Positions 43,137 through 52,763 of a DNA stretch of 64,000 nucleotides are shown in pieces. The stretch is from the NCBI RefSeq assembly GCF_014697125.1, contig NZ_JACJRG010000024.1, positions 29,698-93,697 on the forward strand. Reading direction: 5' to 3'. Numbering within the stretch: the stretch's first letter is position 1; each line of letters starts with the position of its first letter. Source of the stretch: Anabaena minutissima FACHB-250. GTDB lineage: Bacteria; Cyanobacteriota; Cyanobacteriia; Cyanobacteriales; Nostocaceae. Below the pieces are notes generated by a model. The model was given only the letters and a program-made list of their open reading frames with translations. It did no database searches and was not told where the DNA came from. Position numbers and translations under genes: made by a program.

Positions 43137-45437
43137 ATGGGAATGAGTCAGAAACTCAGGAAGCGTCTCTTAAAATTAATTTTGGGGCTAAAAGCATCGC
43201 TTAGTAGAGTTAACAGAGAATTAATTATTACCTCTGGCGTTGTCATTTTAGTCTTATGTTTACGCTATTTGGGATTATTACAATCCTTAGAGTTAGCGGT
43301 ATTAGATCAATTTTTTCAGTTACGACCACATGAGCCTCCCAATCATCGAATTACGATAGTCACGATTGATGAAACTTCTTTACGTGAAGGATTCCCTATT
43401 CCAGATGTTGTGATTGCTGAATTATTGCAAAAACTACAAGCTCATCAACCCCGTGCTATTGGTTTAGATATCTATCGGGATGTGCCTATAAAAGATGGTC
43501 ATGCAGCTTTAGTTAAAGCATATAAATCAATGCCAAATTTAATTGGTATTGAACTGCTATCATCTCATGGTAAACAAACCGTTTTACCTCCACCAGATTT
43601 AAATCGCCAACAAGTAGGCTTTAACAATATACTGTATGACCCTGATGGCAAAGTCCGTCGGAGTTTATTGTATTGGCATATTGACAATAACTTACACGAA
43701 AGCTTTGCTTTAAAACTAGCGTTGTTGTATTTAAAATCAGAGGGCATTGTTCCCCAGGGTGCAGCTAGTAACCCCAAGTATTTACAGTTAGGGAAAAAGG
43801 TATTTAACCGCTTTCAAGAGAATGATGGTGCTTATGTGAGAGCGGATGCCAAAGGCTATCAAATTTTGTCTAATTTTCCTAAACCTGGTTGTGATAATAC
43901 GCCGGAAAAAAACTGTGGTTATCGCCAAATTAGTATGGCGGATGTGTTAGCGGATCGAGTCCCAACTAACTTGATTAAGGATCGGATTGTTTTAATTGGC
44001 TCTACTGCTTCTAGTCTTCAGGAGGTTGTATTTATTCCCTATTCTAGTGGGCTGATGACAGGAGCAAAGCCTGTCCCTGGGATTGTATTGCAAGCCTATT
44101 TTGTGGATCAATTAATCTCAGCAGCTTTAGACGGAAGACCATTATTAAAAGTTTGGCCAGATTTTTGGGAATATTTGTGGATTTTTGCTTGGTCTTATAT
44201 CGGAACTGCAACTAAATGGCGAATCTGGCGACCTCTACCTAGATTTTTACATAAATTTGTAGAACAATGGACTACACCAATCATTAATCTTCCTATTAGC
44301 AAGAATGCGGGTAGTGTAATTTTGTATTTCACTTACATGAAAAGTGCTGTCAGTGTGATACTTTCTTGTTTGGTGCTAATCATTGGTGCATATCTAGCTT
44401 TCTTGTCTGGTTGGTGGATACCACTGATTCCGCCACTACTGACATTTAGTGGTTCAGTCATCTGGATAACTTATCATTTGGCTCATATGCAGGAAGAGTT
44501 AAAACGCTCTAGAGAGTTTTTACAGCAAGTAATCAATACGATCGCTGACCCCATTTTTGTGAAAAATGAACAACGTCAATGGATTGTGTTAAATCAAGCT
44601 TATTGTGAATTTATTGGTCATCCTGATACTGTGCTGATTGATCAGTCGGATGTTGATTTTTTCCCTAAACATGAAGCTGACATTTTCCGCGAGCAAGATG
44701 AGTTAGTTTTATTGACACAGCTACCCCAGGAAAATGAAGAAGAATTTACTGATGCTTATGGGAAAACCCATCTAATTGCAACTAAGCGATCGCTTCATAA
44801 AGATGCAGCTGGAAACTTCTTTTTAGTAGGGGTGATTCGAGATATCACGCAGCGCAAATTGATGGAAGATGAACTCCGGCGGACTGCGGCTGAGTTGTTT
44901 CGCTCTAATAGTGAACTCAAACTCAAAGAAGACCGTTTGCGTTATTTAGCCTATCATGATTCTCTGACCGGGCTACCTAATCGTAAATTTTTCGCTGAAC
45001 AACTGCAAGAATCCATTGACTGGGCGCACAATAATCATCTATTACTGGGGATACTGTTTCTTGACCTCGATGGTTTTAAGCAAGTTAACGATACCCTAGG
45101 CCATGAAATCGGCGATCGCTTGTTGGTAACTATTGGTCAGCGATTAAGCAATTCCCTACGTGCTAGTGATACTGTTTCTCGCTTAGGTGGCGATGAGTTT
45201 ACAGTGCTTTTACGAGCTATACCTAATGAGCAAGTAGCAGATAAAGTCGCAAAGAAAATTTTAGCTAGTATCTCTGAACCAATTGTTTTAGCGGGATATA
45301 CTACTAAAGTTTCGGCTAGTATTGGCATCAGTATTTACCCTGTAACTGGTCAAGATGCTGATACATTACTGAAACAAGCAGATGCTGCTATGTATCGCGC
45401 TAAGAATCTGGGGAAAAATCGCTATGAATTTTTTTAG
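43137..45437 (+). CDS. CHASE2-PAS-GGDEF diguanylate cyclase
   Basis: A 766-residue membrane sensor. An N-terminal helix (about 32-50) is followed by an extracytoplasmic CHASE2 domain (about 55-330), then about three helices (345-445), then a PAS domain (about 455-580, RDITQRK at its end). The GGDEF domain (about 600-766) has DSLTGLPNRKFF, the active-site RLGGDEF and LGKNRYEF. The intact GGDEF predicts c-di-GMP synthesis. No EAL partner is adjacent; one is encoded in the kinase operon near 60.6 kb. Start at 43137 or 43143 (both Met). Confidence 0.94.
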   Translation: MGMSQKLRKRLLKLILGLKASLSRVNRELIITSGVVILVLCLRYLGLLQSLELAVLDQFFQLRPHEPPNHRITIVTIDETSLREGFPIPDVVIAELLQKLQAHQPRAIGLDIYRDVPIKDGHAALVKAYKSMPNLIGIELLSSHGKQTVLPPPDLNRQQVGFNNILYDPDGKVRRSLLYWHIDNNLHESFALKLALLYLKSEGIVPQGAASNPKYLQLGKKVFNRFQENDGAYVRADAKGYQILSNFPKPGCDNTPEKNCGYRQISMADVLADRVPTNLIKDRIVLIGSTASSLQEVVFIPYSSGLMTGAKPVPGIVLQAYFVDQLISAALDGRPLLKVWPDFWEYLWIFAWSYIGTATKWRIWRPLPRFLHKFVEQWTTPIINLPISKNAGSVILYFTYMKSAVSVILSCLVLIIGAYLAFLSGWWIPLIPPLLTFSGSVIWITYHLAHMQEELKRSREFLQQVINTIADPIFVKNEQRQWIVLNQAYCEFIGHPDTVLIDQSDVDFFPKHEADIFREQDELVLLTQLPQENEEEFTDAYGKTHLIATKRSLHKDAAGNFFLVGVIRDITQRKLMEDELRRTAAELFRSNSELKLKEDRLRYLAYHDSLTGLPNRKFFAEQLQESIDWAHNNHLLLGILFLDLDGFKQVNDTLGHEIGDRLLVTIGQRLSNSLRASDTVSRLGGDEFTVLLRAIPNEQVADKVAKKILASISEPIVLAGYTTKVSASIGISIYPVTGQDADTLLKQADAAMYRAKNLGKNRYEFF

Positions 45438-46066
45438 GGGTAAGGGAGTGCTGAGTTGTGTTAGCGGTAGCGCGGCGTTTAGCCAGTGCTTAGTGGATGC
45501 AGGCTTTATCAATCCACAATCGAATTACCCAATGCCCAATTCATTAATGACTCATGATTCATTTATTCTTGAACTTTCTTTAAATTTGATCGATAAAAAT
45601 TCATGAAAAATTTACATAAGAGCTAATTTACTATCCATATTCACCAAATTCTTACATAAATCTACTATCAGTAGCTCAAATTTTTTAAGTGATTTTACAG
45701 AGCAAATACTTATTTAAGTGAGTATTTACACAGGAAAATGTTAAGATTTTATTAAATAAATATGGCAGAGATAATTCTTTTGTGGTACTTAATGAACATA
45801 TATAACTTTAGGCTGAGTTTTACTTCTAACTTTAGAGTGATGTAAACTACTGGCTTTCAGTTGTATTTCTTAATTGTCAAGCTTGTTTGAAGGCCAAAAT
45901 CCGTATTTCGGCTACTCTTTTTACTAGATACTTGTCAATTAAGTAGTTTTTTCGGTAAATAAGCAAAAACTTTTCCAAAATTTTGTTTTTGGAAAAGTAA
46001 TTCAGTTTCCTGTATTTAACAAAACACGCGCGATAAATTCACAATATTTTCTGGTTACAAAGAGCT
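45438..46066. promoter_or_regulatory. Gap before the small secreted protein, with a hairpin
   Basis: About 630 bp without a good gene. A hairpin at 45969-45998 has ACTTTTCCAAAA paired with TTTTGGAAAAGT (12-bp stem, 6-nt loop), about 70 nt upstream of the small secreted gene; it could be a leader structure. A 27-codon frame at 45762 is not supported by anything. Confidence 0.45.
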
Positions 46067-46303
46067 ATGACGACAAAATTGCAAATCATTAGTGCTGTGA
46101 TGTTGTGTCTCAGTGCTTTTTTGGTAATACCAAAGGTTGCTGACGCTACGGCCACTTTTCGTCATTTACCAAATCTTGCTTCTCATCATCCTGATAGTAA
46201 ACCTACAAAAACTCGTCAATATCAGCAAAAAGATGTAGTTAATACTTACGTCCCACCAAATTATGGAGGGCCAGACAGCGAGTATGGGAGTGGTACTCGC
46301 TAA
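46067..46303 (+). CDS. Small secreted protein with PPNYGGPDSxxGSGTR tail
   Basis: A 78-residue protein. Residues 1-27 are a Sec signal peptide (KLQIISAVMLCLSAFLVIP, cleavage likely after VADA). The mature ~50 residues are basic and polar with the conserved-looking end VPPNYGGPDSEYGSGTR. Similar small secreted proteins with this C-terminus are common in heterocystous cyanobacteria; function unknown. It stands alone with its own upstream region. Confidence 0.72.
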   Translation: MTTKLQIISAVMLCLSAFLVIPKVADATATFRHLPNLASHHPDSKPTKTRQYQQKDVVNTYVPPNYGGPDSEYGSGTR

Positions 46304-46499
46304 ATATTTTTTTTGAAAAAATCTGGAAAGCACAAACTAAAGAAGTCTGGTCACAAGGTGGTTCTTGCGACAAAATTCTCATGTCTCAACACAAAAGCTA
46401 TGGTATGTGAGGTGTAGAGAACTTTCAGTATTTATACTTGCTCTTTCTGAAAAGAGTATAGTCAATGAAAGCACTTAGTAGAATTTACTTAAGAAAGAT

Positions 46500-48176
46500 T
46501 TAAGATTTCACAATTGACGATTTACTCCATTGGTACTTATGTACTAAAGTGTGAGTTTGCCAATTAGGATTGGGGTGGGGGTAGTCTAAACGATAATGTC
46601 CACCCCGGCTTTCAGTTCTAAAGGCCGCACTTTTGAGGATGAGATAAGCTACATCCAACAAATTGCCAGTTTCTGCCCACAGTCGGACCTGTTGATTAAC
46701 GTCTGGAAAATGGAATTTAACAGGTTCATTGGGATGTAAAGCCAGCAAGAATTGACTCAAAGGCAAAGCCTCGAAATCTTGCCGCCAAGATTCTACCGTA
46801 GCGATCGCACTCAATAAACTTGACTCTTCCCGACAAATACCAGCACTTTGCCACACTAGACGGGGTAATTTTTCCCTGATGGTGGCTAGCTGTGTTTGTT
46901 GGTGTTGCCATTCGTTAACATCAATATTAAATTCCCGTGCGGGTAATCCTGGTAGTTCTGCGTCTTCTTCATCAGGAAGTTCGATTTGTGCCAACTGTGC
47001 GCCAAAGACAATACATTCCAGCAGGGAATTACTGGCTAGGCGATTAGCCCCGTGTACCCCTGTACTGGCAGTTTCTCCCACTGCGTATAATCCGGGAATA
47101 TTGGTACGATTCATCAAATCAGTAGCAATGCCACCCATCCAGTAATGGGCGGCTGGGGCGACAGGGATGGGTTGATGAAAGACATCAATCCCCCAATGCT
47201 GACAAACTTTCAGAATGTTGGGAAAACGCTGGCGAATTTTGTCAGGGGGGATAGGGCGCATATCTAACAACACATGGGCTGTAGCCAGATCAACGGCGGT
47301 ACGTTGCAGATGGCTGAAAATGGCTCTACTGACTACATCTCTTGGTGCAAGTTCACCAGAGGGATGATAGTCAAAAGCAAACCGCCGTCCTTCATCATCA
47401 ATCAGGTGTGCGCCTTCCCCACGGACAGCTTCGCTAATGAGAAAGCGTCCAGGTTTAGTTAAAGCAGTGGGGTGAAATTGAACAAATTCTAAATCGCGGA
47501 GAATTGCTCCCACCCGCCAAGCGATCGCCACTCCATCGCCGGTACTAACGGCTGGATTGGTAGTCTGGGCAAATACCTGGCCGCCGCCACCTGTAGCTAG
47601 TACCACAGCCCTAGCTTTGATCCAGCTAATTTCACCTTGATAAAACAGACTAATTCCCTGACACTTACCACTTTCAGGTTCTAGCCACAGACTCAAAGCT
47701 AAAGCTTGCTGAATTACTTGAATATTTGGACGACGTAATACTTGGGCGGTAAGAGTCGTTGTCACTTCTCTACCGGTGGTGTCAGCAGCGTGAAGAACCC
47801 GGTGACGCGAATGGGCTGCTTCTAACGTTAATGCTAAAGCTTGGGCTTGCCCATGACGATCAAAAGCCACCCCCAAGTTTACCAAAGATTGAATACAACT
47901 AGGGGCGTGTTGGGCGAGGAACTCTACAGCTTCCGCATCACATAAACCTGCGCCTGCTTGGAGTGTATCTTCAATATGAAGGGCAGGAGAATCATCTGGA
48001 GCGATCGCGGCGGCGATACCACCTTGCGCCCAATCACTGGCTGAAAGAGCAACTGTTTCTTTAGTAATCAAGCCAACGCGCAAAGATTCTGGCAGACACA
48101 AAGCTGTATAAAGTCCGGCTGCACCAGCACCGACTACTAAAACGTCAAATTGGCTAGGTATGTCTATTTGTGGCAA
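46500..48176 (-). CDS. nadB: L-aspartate oxidase
   Basis: A 558-residue FAD enzyme of the succinate dehydrogenase/fumarate reductase-like family. It has FDVLVVGAGAAGLYTALCLP (about 9-28), SDWAQGGIAAAI (about 47-58), EFVQFHPTAL (about 230-239), SEAVRGEGAHLIDDEG and HGANRLASNSLLE (about 375-387). It oxidises L-aspartate to iminoaspartate, the first step of bacterial NAD synthesis. The C-terminal helical domain is complete. It is monocistronic on the minus strand, downstream of psbU. Confidence 0.95.
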   Translation of the reverse strand: MPQIDIPSQFDVLVVGAGAAGLYTALCLPESLRVGLITKETVALSASDWAQGGIAAAIAPDDSPALHIEDTLQAGAGLCDAEAVEFLAQHAPSCIQSLVNLGVAFDRHGQAQALALTLEAAHSRHRVLHAADTTGREVTTTLTAQVLRRPNIQVIQQALALSLWLEPESGKCQGISLFYQGEISWIKARAVVLATGGGGQVFAQTTNPAVSTGDGVAIAWRVGAILRDLEFVQFHPTALTKPGRFLISEAVRGEGAHLIDDEGRRFAFDYHPSGELAPRDVVSRAIFSHLQRTAVDLATAHVLLDMRPIPPDKIRQRFPNILKVCQHWGIDVFHQPIPVAPAAHYWMGGIATDLMNRTNIPGLYAVGETASTGVHGANRLASNSLLECIVFGAQLAQIELPDEEDAELPGLPAREFNIDVNEWQHQQTQLATIREKLPRLVWQSAGICREESSLLSAIATVESWRQDFEALPLSQFLLALHPNEPVKFHFPDVNQQVRLWAETGNLLDVAYLILKSAAFRTESRGGHYRLDYPHPNPNWQTHTLVHKYQWSKSSIVKS

Positions 48177-48279
48177 GGTTGGGGACTGGGGACTGGGGAC
48201 TAGGAATCAGGAAGCAATACTCAACCTTAATTACGAATTACGAATTACGAATTAGTAATTTCTTCCCTTCTTAAATAAT

Positions 48280-48318
48280 AAGACTCCCACCCCCTGGATA
48301 GAGGGTGGGTGAGTCTTC
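48280..48318 (-). terminator. Rho-independent terminator of psbU
   Basis: AAGACTCCCACCC pairs with GGGTGGGTGAGTCTT around CCTGGATAGA (stem 12-13 bp). On the minus strand it is followed by ATTATTTAAG. It lies 23 nt after the psbU stop codon. Confidence 0.8.
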
Positions 48319-48340
48319 TTGACAGGAACTACATGAAAAA

Positions 48341-48769
48341 TTATCTGTAGATACCGTTGTTAAAGCGATCATCGCCTTCATTGAAAACAGATTCTAGTTC
48401 TGTCACAGTGAAGTTATCAAAATTAGCTTGCAGCAGTTGCTTTTGGCGATCGCTCAATCCAGGTAAATCCAAGATATCCTCTACCTTAGAGTAAGGAGCA
48501 TTCTTGATAATTTTTTTCGCCAGAGTGGGGTATAAACCTGGATATTGTTGAAAAGCTCTGACGTTGGTATTATTCAAATCAACTTTTTTACCGAACTCTG
48601 TTGCTAGTTTGTCGTCTGCTCGATTCCTCCGTTCAACTGCTAAAACTGAGACTTGAGGCATAACGAAACTTTGTAAATTGGCAGCTTGGGCAATCTGAGT
48701 TGTTCCCAACCATCCCCAACAACCAAGCAACAAACTAAATACTGTTAATAAACGCGCCAATCCTTTCAC
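48341..48769 (-). CDS. psbU: Photosystem II extrinsic protein PsbU (12 kDa)
   Basis: A 142-residue lumenal protein. The signal peptide (about 1-29, LLTVFSLLLGCWGWL, cleavage AQA) directs it to the thylakoid lumen. The mature part has RNRADDKLATEFGKKVDLNN and the helix-hairpin-helix fold YPTLAKKIIKNAPYSKVEDI, typical of PsbU. PsbU caps the oxygen-evolving complex together with PsbO and PsbV, protecting the Mn cluster and thermal stability. Adjacent terminator at 48280-48318. Confidence 0.97.
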   Translation of the reverse strand: MKGLARLLTVFSLLLGCWGWLGTTQIAQAANLQSFVMPQVSVLAVERRNRADDKLATEFGKKVDLNNTNVRAFQQYPGLYPTLAKKIIKNAPYSKVEDILDLPGLSDRQKQLLQANFDNFTVTELESVFNEGDDRFNNGIYR

Positions 48770-49068
48770 GATTTTTTACCTCTTTCCATCAAACTGAAAT
48801 AACAGCGTTAAGCTCACAGCTGCCAACAATATCTAGTCCATCATCCATAGTTGTGACTATTGACTCTCGATTATTAACTGTTGACTAAAAGCTGATGGCT
48901 TAATCTACACACAGCAGCCATCAGAAACTAATATACAGCTTATTAATGGCCACAATCTTTGCTGATACTTGCTTGGCAACAGAAATTAGGCTAGATACTG
49001 GAGCAAGAAGAGAAGAGAGACAAGGGAAAATACGGTTTATTTAAGGATAGTTAACGATTTTCCTATTC
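48770..49068. other. Gap upstream of psbU
   Basis: About 300 bp between psbU and the next minus-strand gene. It should contain the psbU promoter. No coding frame, tRNA or clear repeat was recognised. Confidence 0.4.
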
Positions 49069-49848
49069 TTAAGCTGCCAAAGCCGCTAAAAGAAATAGAC
49101 TATCTACCAAAATTGTACTTAAGACTGCACCACCAAAAGCATACAAGTGTCGCTGTCTTTGGCTTAAAGGGATAACACCTGCAACTAGCAACACTATTGC
49201 TAGGATAATTGCCCAGGTTACACCCCAAGGAGTTTGTACTTGTGTCACAGCAGCTTGTAAAATCGATGGCACATTGCTGGGTTCTACCTGCATGATTTGC
49301 CGCCAATAGGGTATCAAGTCCACTAAATAAAAGTAAATATCTGTTAAGACTGTACCGAGTAAAGAACCTAAATAAAACCAGTTACCAACTTTGCCCCAAT
49401 TACGCACTAAACACCAACAGGCAAAGGGTAGACCTATTGATTCTACTGGTAGATGCCATAAAGGCTCAAAACGCAACCAACCCCAGTAAATTGCCCCTGC
49501 TAGCCAACTCCAGCTAAAGCCTAAAAGCAAATCTCCCCAAAGATAAGTAGCAGGGCGTGACATTAATTTAAAACTCAGCCATACCCAAAATCCGGTCATG
49601 GCTAAACTGAGAACCGGCAGCGATCGCACCAGTGGTGCTTCAATAAATACTGGCACTGACACTAAAAACACTGCGGCGGCAAATATTAACCAAGTTTGTC
49701 GCCCAGATACAACCAGGGGAAAAGAGGCCGAAGCTTGTAACGTTGATTCTAATTCCCTCATCTCCCTTGGTTCTGTTTCCCTTGGGAGTAATTCCGTAGT
49801 TATCGCCGTGGTCGAAGTAGTGTAAGAGGAAAAAGTATTATTAATCAA
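49069..49848 (-). CDS. Conserved cyanobacterial membrane protein (DUF3120-like)
   Basis: A 259-residue protein with a polar ~45-residue N-terminus and about seven hydrophobic helices. LLGFSWSWLAGAIYWGWLR, WHLPVESIGLPFACWC and GSLLGTVLTDIYFYLVDLIP are the most distinctive segments. The pattern fits the DUF3120 family, restricted mainly to oxygenic phototrophs, function unknown. I am fairly, not fully, sure of the family. A STRR stretch follows the start region at 49948-50008. Confidence 0.75.
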   Translation of the reverse strand: MINNTFSSYTTSTTAITTELLPRETEPREMRELESTLQASASFPLVVSGRQTWLIFAAAVFLVSVPVFIEAPLVRSLPVLSLAMTGFWVWLSFKLMSRPATYLWGDLLLGFSWSWLAGAIYWGWLRFEPLWHLPVESIGLPFACWCLVRNWGKVGNWFYLGSLLGTVLTDIYFYLVDLIPYWRQIMQVEPSNVPSILQAAVTQVQTPWGVTWAIILAIVLLVAGVIPLSQRQRHLYAFGGAVLSTILVDSLFLLAALAA

Positions 49849-49947
49849 AATTTTAATAATTGTTACTAAACTTTATATTACCCAAAATACCATACGCCAA
49901 AATCCCCCCCTGGGGCATTTTTATCTTACTACGGTTTTGCGTGGGGT

Positions 49948-50008
49948 AGGTGATAGGTGATAGGTGATAGGTGACAGGTGATAGGTGACAGGTGATAGGT
50001 GACAGGTG
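49948..50008. repeat. GGTGATA/GGTGACA heptamer array
   Basis: About eight or nine tandem heptamers GGTGATA and GGTGACA, the same family as 30054-30102. They lie in the ~300-bp divergent gap (49849-50152) upstream of uppP; nothing else in that gap looks coding. Confidence 0.85.
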
Positions 50009-50152
50009 AAAAATTTCTCCCCAGTACCCAGTATCCAATCCCTTGCACAGCCAACTAGAACATGAGATGCTTTGTTGGGTAATTTTCCTGGCAAGTTATT
50101 GAGACAGCTGTTTGTTTAATTATTGGTAATCACAGCGATCGCAGGTAGACTC

Positions 50153-51115
50153 ATGACTTTATTGAAACGTCGGTGGTTTGTGCTGCTTGGTGCAGTCTCT
50201 GCTGTTTTATCGGTAGCAGCATTTCCAATCAAAGTTCTCAGTACCCCAACTAGTATCAGTACAGTTGGGGTGAAAGCAATGAATATTTGGCAGGCGATTG
50301 TTTTAGGCTTTGTGCAGGGAATGACTGAGTTTTTGCCAATTAGCAGCACAGCCCATTTAAAGGTAGTACCCGTAGCGTTAGGTTGGGGTGATCCAGGGGT
50401 GGCTTTTACTGCCATCATTCAGCTAGGTAGTATAGCCGCAGTGTTGTCGTATTTCTGGGAAGATTTAACCAGAATTATGAAGGGAGCTACCAGAGCGATC
50501 GCCCTGAAAGATTACAATGATTATGATTTTCGCTTGTTGTTGGGTATTCTTTTGGGAACTTTACCAATTATTTTTTTTGGACTGTTAATTAAAAGATTTA
50601 TTCCAGACTTTGATAATTCACCGATTAGAAGCCTAGGCGCGATCGCCATTGCCTCAATTTTCATGTCAATTTTATTAGGCTTGGCAGAAAAACTTGGTCA
50701 GCGTCAGCGAGATTTTGAACACTTAACGATGCAAGATGGGCTATTGATGGGTTTAGCCCAAGCTTTAGCTTTAGTTCCTGGGGTATCTCGTTCTGGTTCT
50801 ACCCTCACTTCGGGCTTATTTATGGGCTTACAACGGGAAACCGCAGCTAGGTTTTCATTTTTGCTAGGGATTCCCGCCATTACCTTAGCAGGGTTAGTGG
50901 AATTAAAAGATTTGTTAGGTACAAGTTTAGGCGATGGGGCGATTATTCCCCTGGTAGCGGGAGTAATTTCGGCAGCTATTTTTTCTTATATTGCGATCGC
51001 CGGATTACTACGTTTCCTCAAAACTCAAAGCACTTGGGTGTTTATTTGGTATCGATTGGTATTTGGTGTAGTAATTTTAAGTGCAATCAGTGCCGGACTG
51101 TTGAACAATAGTTAG
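50153..51115 (+). CDS. uppP: Undecaprenyl-diphosphate phosphatase
   Basis: About 320 residues from ATG 50153 (MTLLKRRW), with AGGTAG just upstream; the TTG at 50123 is less likely. It has the family's two active-site regions: GFVQGMTEFLPISSTAHL (about 53-70) and PGVSRSGSTLTSGLFMGL (about 212-229), plus about eight helices. It dephosphorylates undecaprenyl diphosphate so the lipid carrier can be reused for peptidoglycan and other glycans. The first ~40 residues form an extra hydrophobic segment beyond the core, a common cyanobacterial extension. Confidence 0.94.
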   Translation: MTLLKRRWFVLLGAVSAVLSVAAFPIKVLSTPTSISTVGVKAMNIWQAIVLGFVQGMTEFLPISSTAHLKVVPVALGWGDPGVAFTAIIQLGSIAAVLSYFWEDLTRIMKGATRAIALKDYNDYDFRLLLGILLGTLPIIFFGLLIKRFIPDFDNSPIRSLGAIAIASIFMSILLGLAEKLGQRQRDFEHLTMQDGLLMGLAQALALVPGVSRSGSTLTSGLFMGLQRETAARFSFLLGIPAITLAGLVELKDLLGTSLGDGAIIPLVAGVISAAIFSYIAIAGLLRFLKTQSTWVFIWYRLVFGVVILSAISAGLLNNS

Positions 51116-51322
51116 TAGTGAGTGCTGAGTAGTGAGTAATGAGTGCTGAGTAATGAGTGCTGAGTTAAAAGAATAGTATGCCAGTGGCTTTATGCGGGGA
51201 AACTCTTCCGCTACAGTGGTATAGCATCATTTGAAGTAAAGTTTCCCCAACTTTATTCACTACTAACTACTCATTACTTATTACTTATTACTCATTACTC
51301 AGCACTCAGCACTCAGCACTGT
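51116..51322. repeat. Inverted pair of heptamer arrays
   Basis: GAGTGCTGAGTAATGAG-type runs (51116-51166) are mirrored by CTCATTACTCAGCACTC-type runs (51257-51320) around ~90 bp of non-repetitive sequence. The arms are long enough to form a cruciform or RNA hairpin. The same inverted design is seen at 5930-6127. Confidence 0.82.
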
Positions 51323-51330
51323 TTAGACTC

Positions 51331-52671
51331 ATGACTACTATTCGTCCTGCCAAAATTACTCAGGTATTACCAGACTCGATCGCATCTGAAATTGGCTTTG
51401 AAGTCGGTGATGCGATCGCAGCTATCAATGGCACACAGCCCCGTGATTTAATTGATTATAAATTTCTCTGCTCAGATGAATTTTTAGAATTAGAAGTTTT
51501 AGATGCTTCTGGCAAAACTCATTATATTGAAATTGAAAAAGACTACGACGAAGACCTGGGGTTAGAGTTTGAAACTGCGCTGTTTGATAGTCTGATTCAG
51601 TGCAATAACCGTTGTCCGTTTTGCTTTATCGATCAACAACCCCCAGGTAAGCGTTCTAGCTTGTATTTCAAAGACGATGATTATCGTTTGAGCTTTTTAT
51701 ATGGTTCTTATCTCACCCTTACCAATTTACCGGAAAGGGAATGGCAACGCATTGAGCAGATGCGGTTGTCTCCTTTGTATGTTTCCGTCCATGCGACAGA
51801 ACCGGACATCAGAATTAGACTGCTAAAAAATCAGCGCGCGGGACAAATCTTAGAACAGTTGCGCTGGTTTCAAAAAAGACGGTTGCAAATTCATGCTCAA
51901 GTCGTCGTTTGTCCGGGGATAAATGATGGTCAATACCTGGAACAAACCCTACGGGATTTAGCGTCATTTTATACTGGTGAAGTTCCTACTGTAGCATCGG
52001 TGGCAGTCGTACCAGTAGGTTTGACAAGATTCCGTCCTGAACAAGACGAACTAGTACCTGTAACTCCAGAAAAAGCTCAAGAAGTGATTGCTCAAGTGCA
52101 ATTACTGACACGAGAATTTCGGCAAAAGTCTGGTTCTAATGTGGCTTGGTTAGCTGATGAATGGTTTTTGATTGCTGGTGCAGAATTACCCAGTGAATCT
52201 GAGTATGAAGAGTATCCGCAAATTGACAACGGTGTGGGTTCAATTCGCTTATTTATTAAGCAATTTGAAACGGCGGCGGCGGAGTTATTACCAGAAAAAA
52301 TATCACCTACCAGAAAATTAACTTGGGTTGTTGGTAATGCAGTGGAAAAAGCCTTCCAACCAATTGTGCAACGCTTAAATAATGTTGCAGGTTTGGAAGT
52401 AAATATGCAGGCATTAAATAGTAATTATTGGGGACAAGCTATTAGTGTTACAGGCTTAATTACAGGGCATGACTTACTTTTAAACTTAAAAGAGCAAAAT
52501 TTGGGGGATGGAATTTTGCTTCCCAATGTCATGCTTAAACACGGAGAATTAGTATTTTTAGATGATATGAGTGTGGCAGAAGTATCTCAGCAATTAAATA
52601 CAACCATTTTGCCAGTAGCGGGGGTAGAAGAACTGATCAATACTTGTATTCGTCATGCGGTGAGCATTTAA
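51331..52671 (+). CDS. PDZ-radical SAM (DUF512/TIGR03279-like) protein
   Basis: A 446-residue soluble protein. An N-terminal PDZ-like domain (about 1-75; IASEIGFEVGDAIAAINGTQ) is followed by a radical SAM region with CNNRCPFC (C-x3-C-x2-C, near 91-98) and a C-terminal DUF512 domain (about 270-446). The family is conserved in cyanobacteria and in some anaerobes, with unknown substrate; the Fe4S4 cluster and SAM use are inferred from the cysteine motif. It starts directly after the inverted repeats. Confidence 0.9.
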   Translation: MTTIRPAKITQVLPDSIASEIGFEVGDAIAAINGTQPRDLIDYKFLCSDEFLELEVLDASGKTHYIEIEKDYDEDLGLEFETALFDSLIQCNNRCPFCFIDQQPPGKRSSLYFKDDDYRLSFLYGSYLTLTNLPEREWQRIEQMRLSPLYVSVHATEPDIRIRLLKNQRAGQILEQLRWFQKRRLQIHAQVVVCPGINDGQYLEQTLRDLASFYTGEVPTVASVAVVPVGLTRFRPEQDELVPVTPEKAQEVIAQVQLLTREFRQKSGSNVAWLADEWFLIAGAELPSESEYEEYPQIDNGVGSIRLFIKQFETAAAELLPEKISPTRKLTWVVGNAVEKAFQPIVQRLNNVAGLEVNMQALNSNYWGQAISVTGLITGHDLLLNLKEQNLGDGILLPNVMLKHGELVFLDDMSVAEVSQQLNTTILPVAGVEELINTCIRHAVSI

Positions 52672-52763
52672 TTAGTAAATCTCAGTTGTTTTTCGGAGGT
52701 AAAATATGGTTATTTTGCTTCATAAATAATAAAGGAACGTTAATTAATTAGTGAGGGCGTGTA

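Noticed and set aside
45762..45845. 27-codon frame in the gap after the diguanylate cyclase
   Set aside because: Too short, no Shine-Dalgarno, and no match to known small photosynthesis proteins such as PetM or Psb subunits that I could recall.
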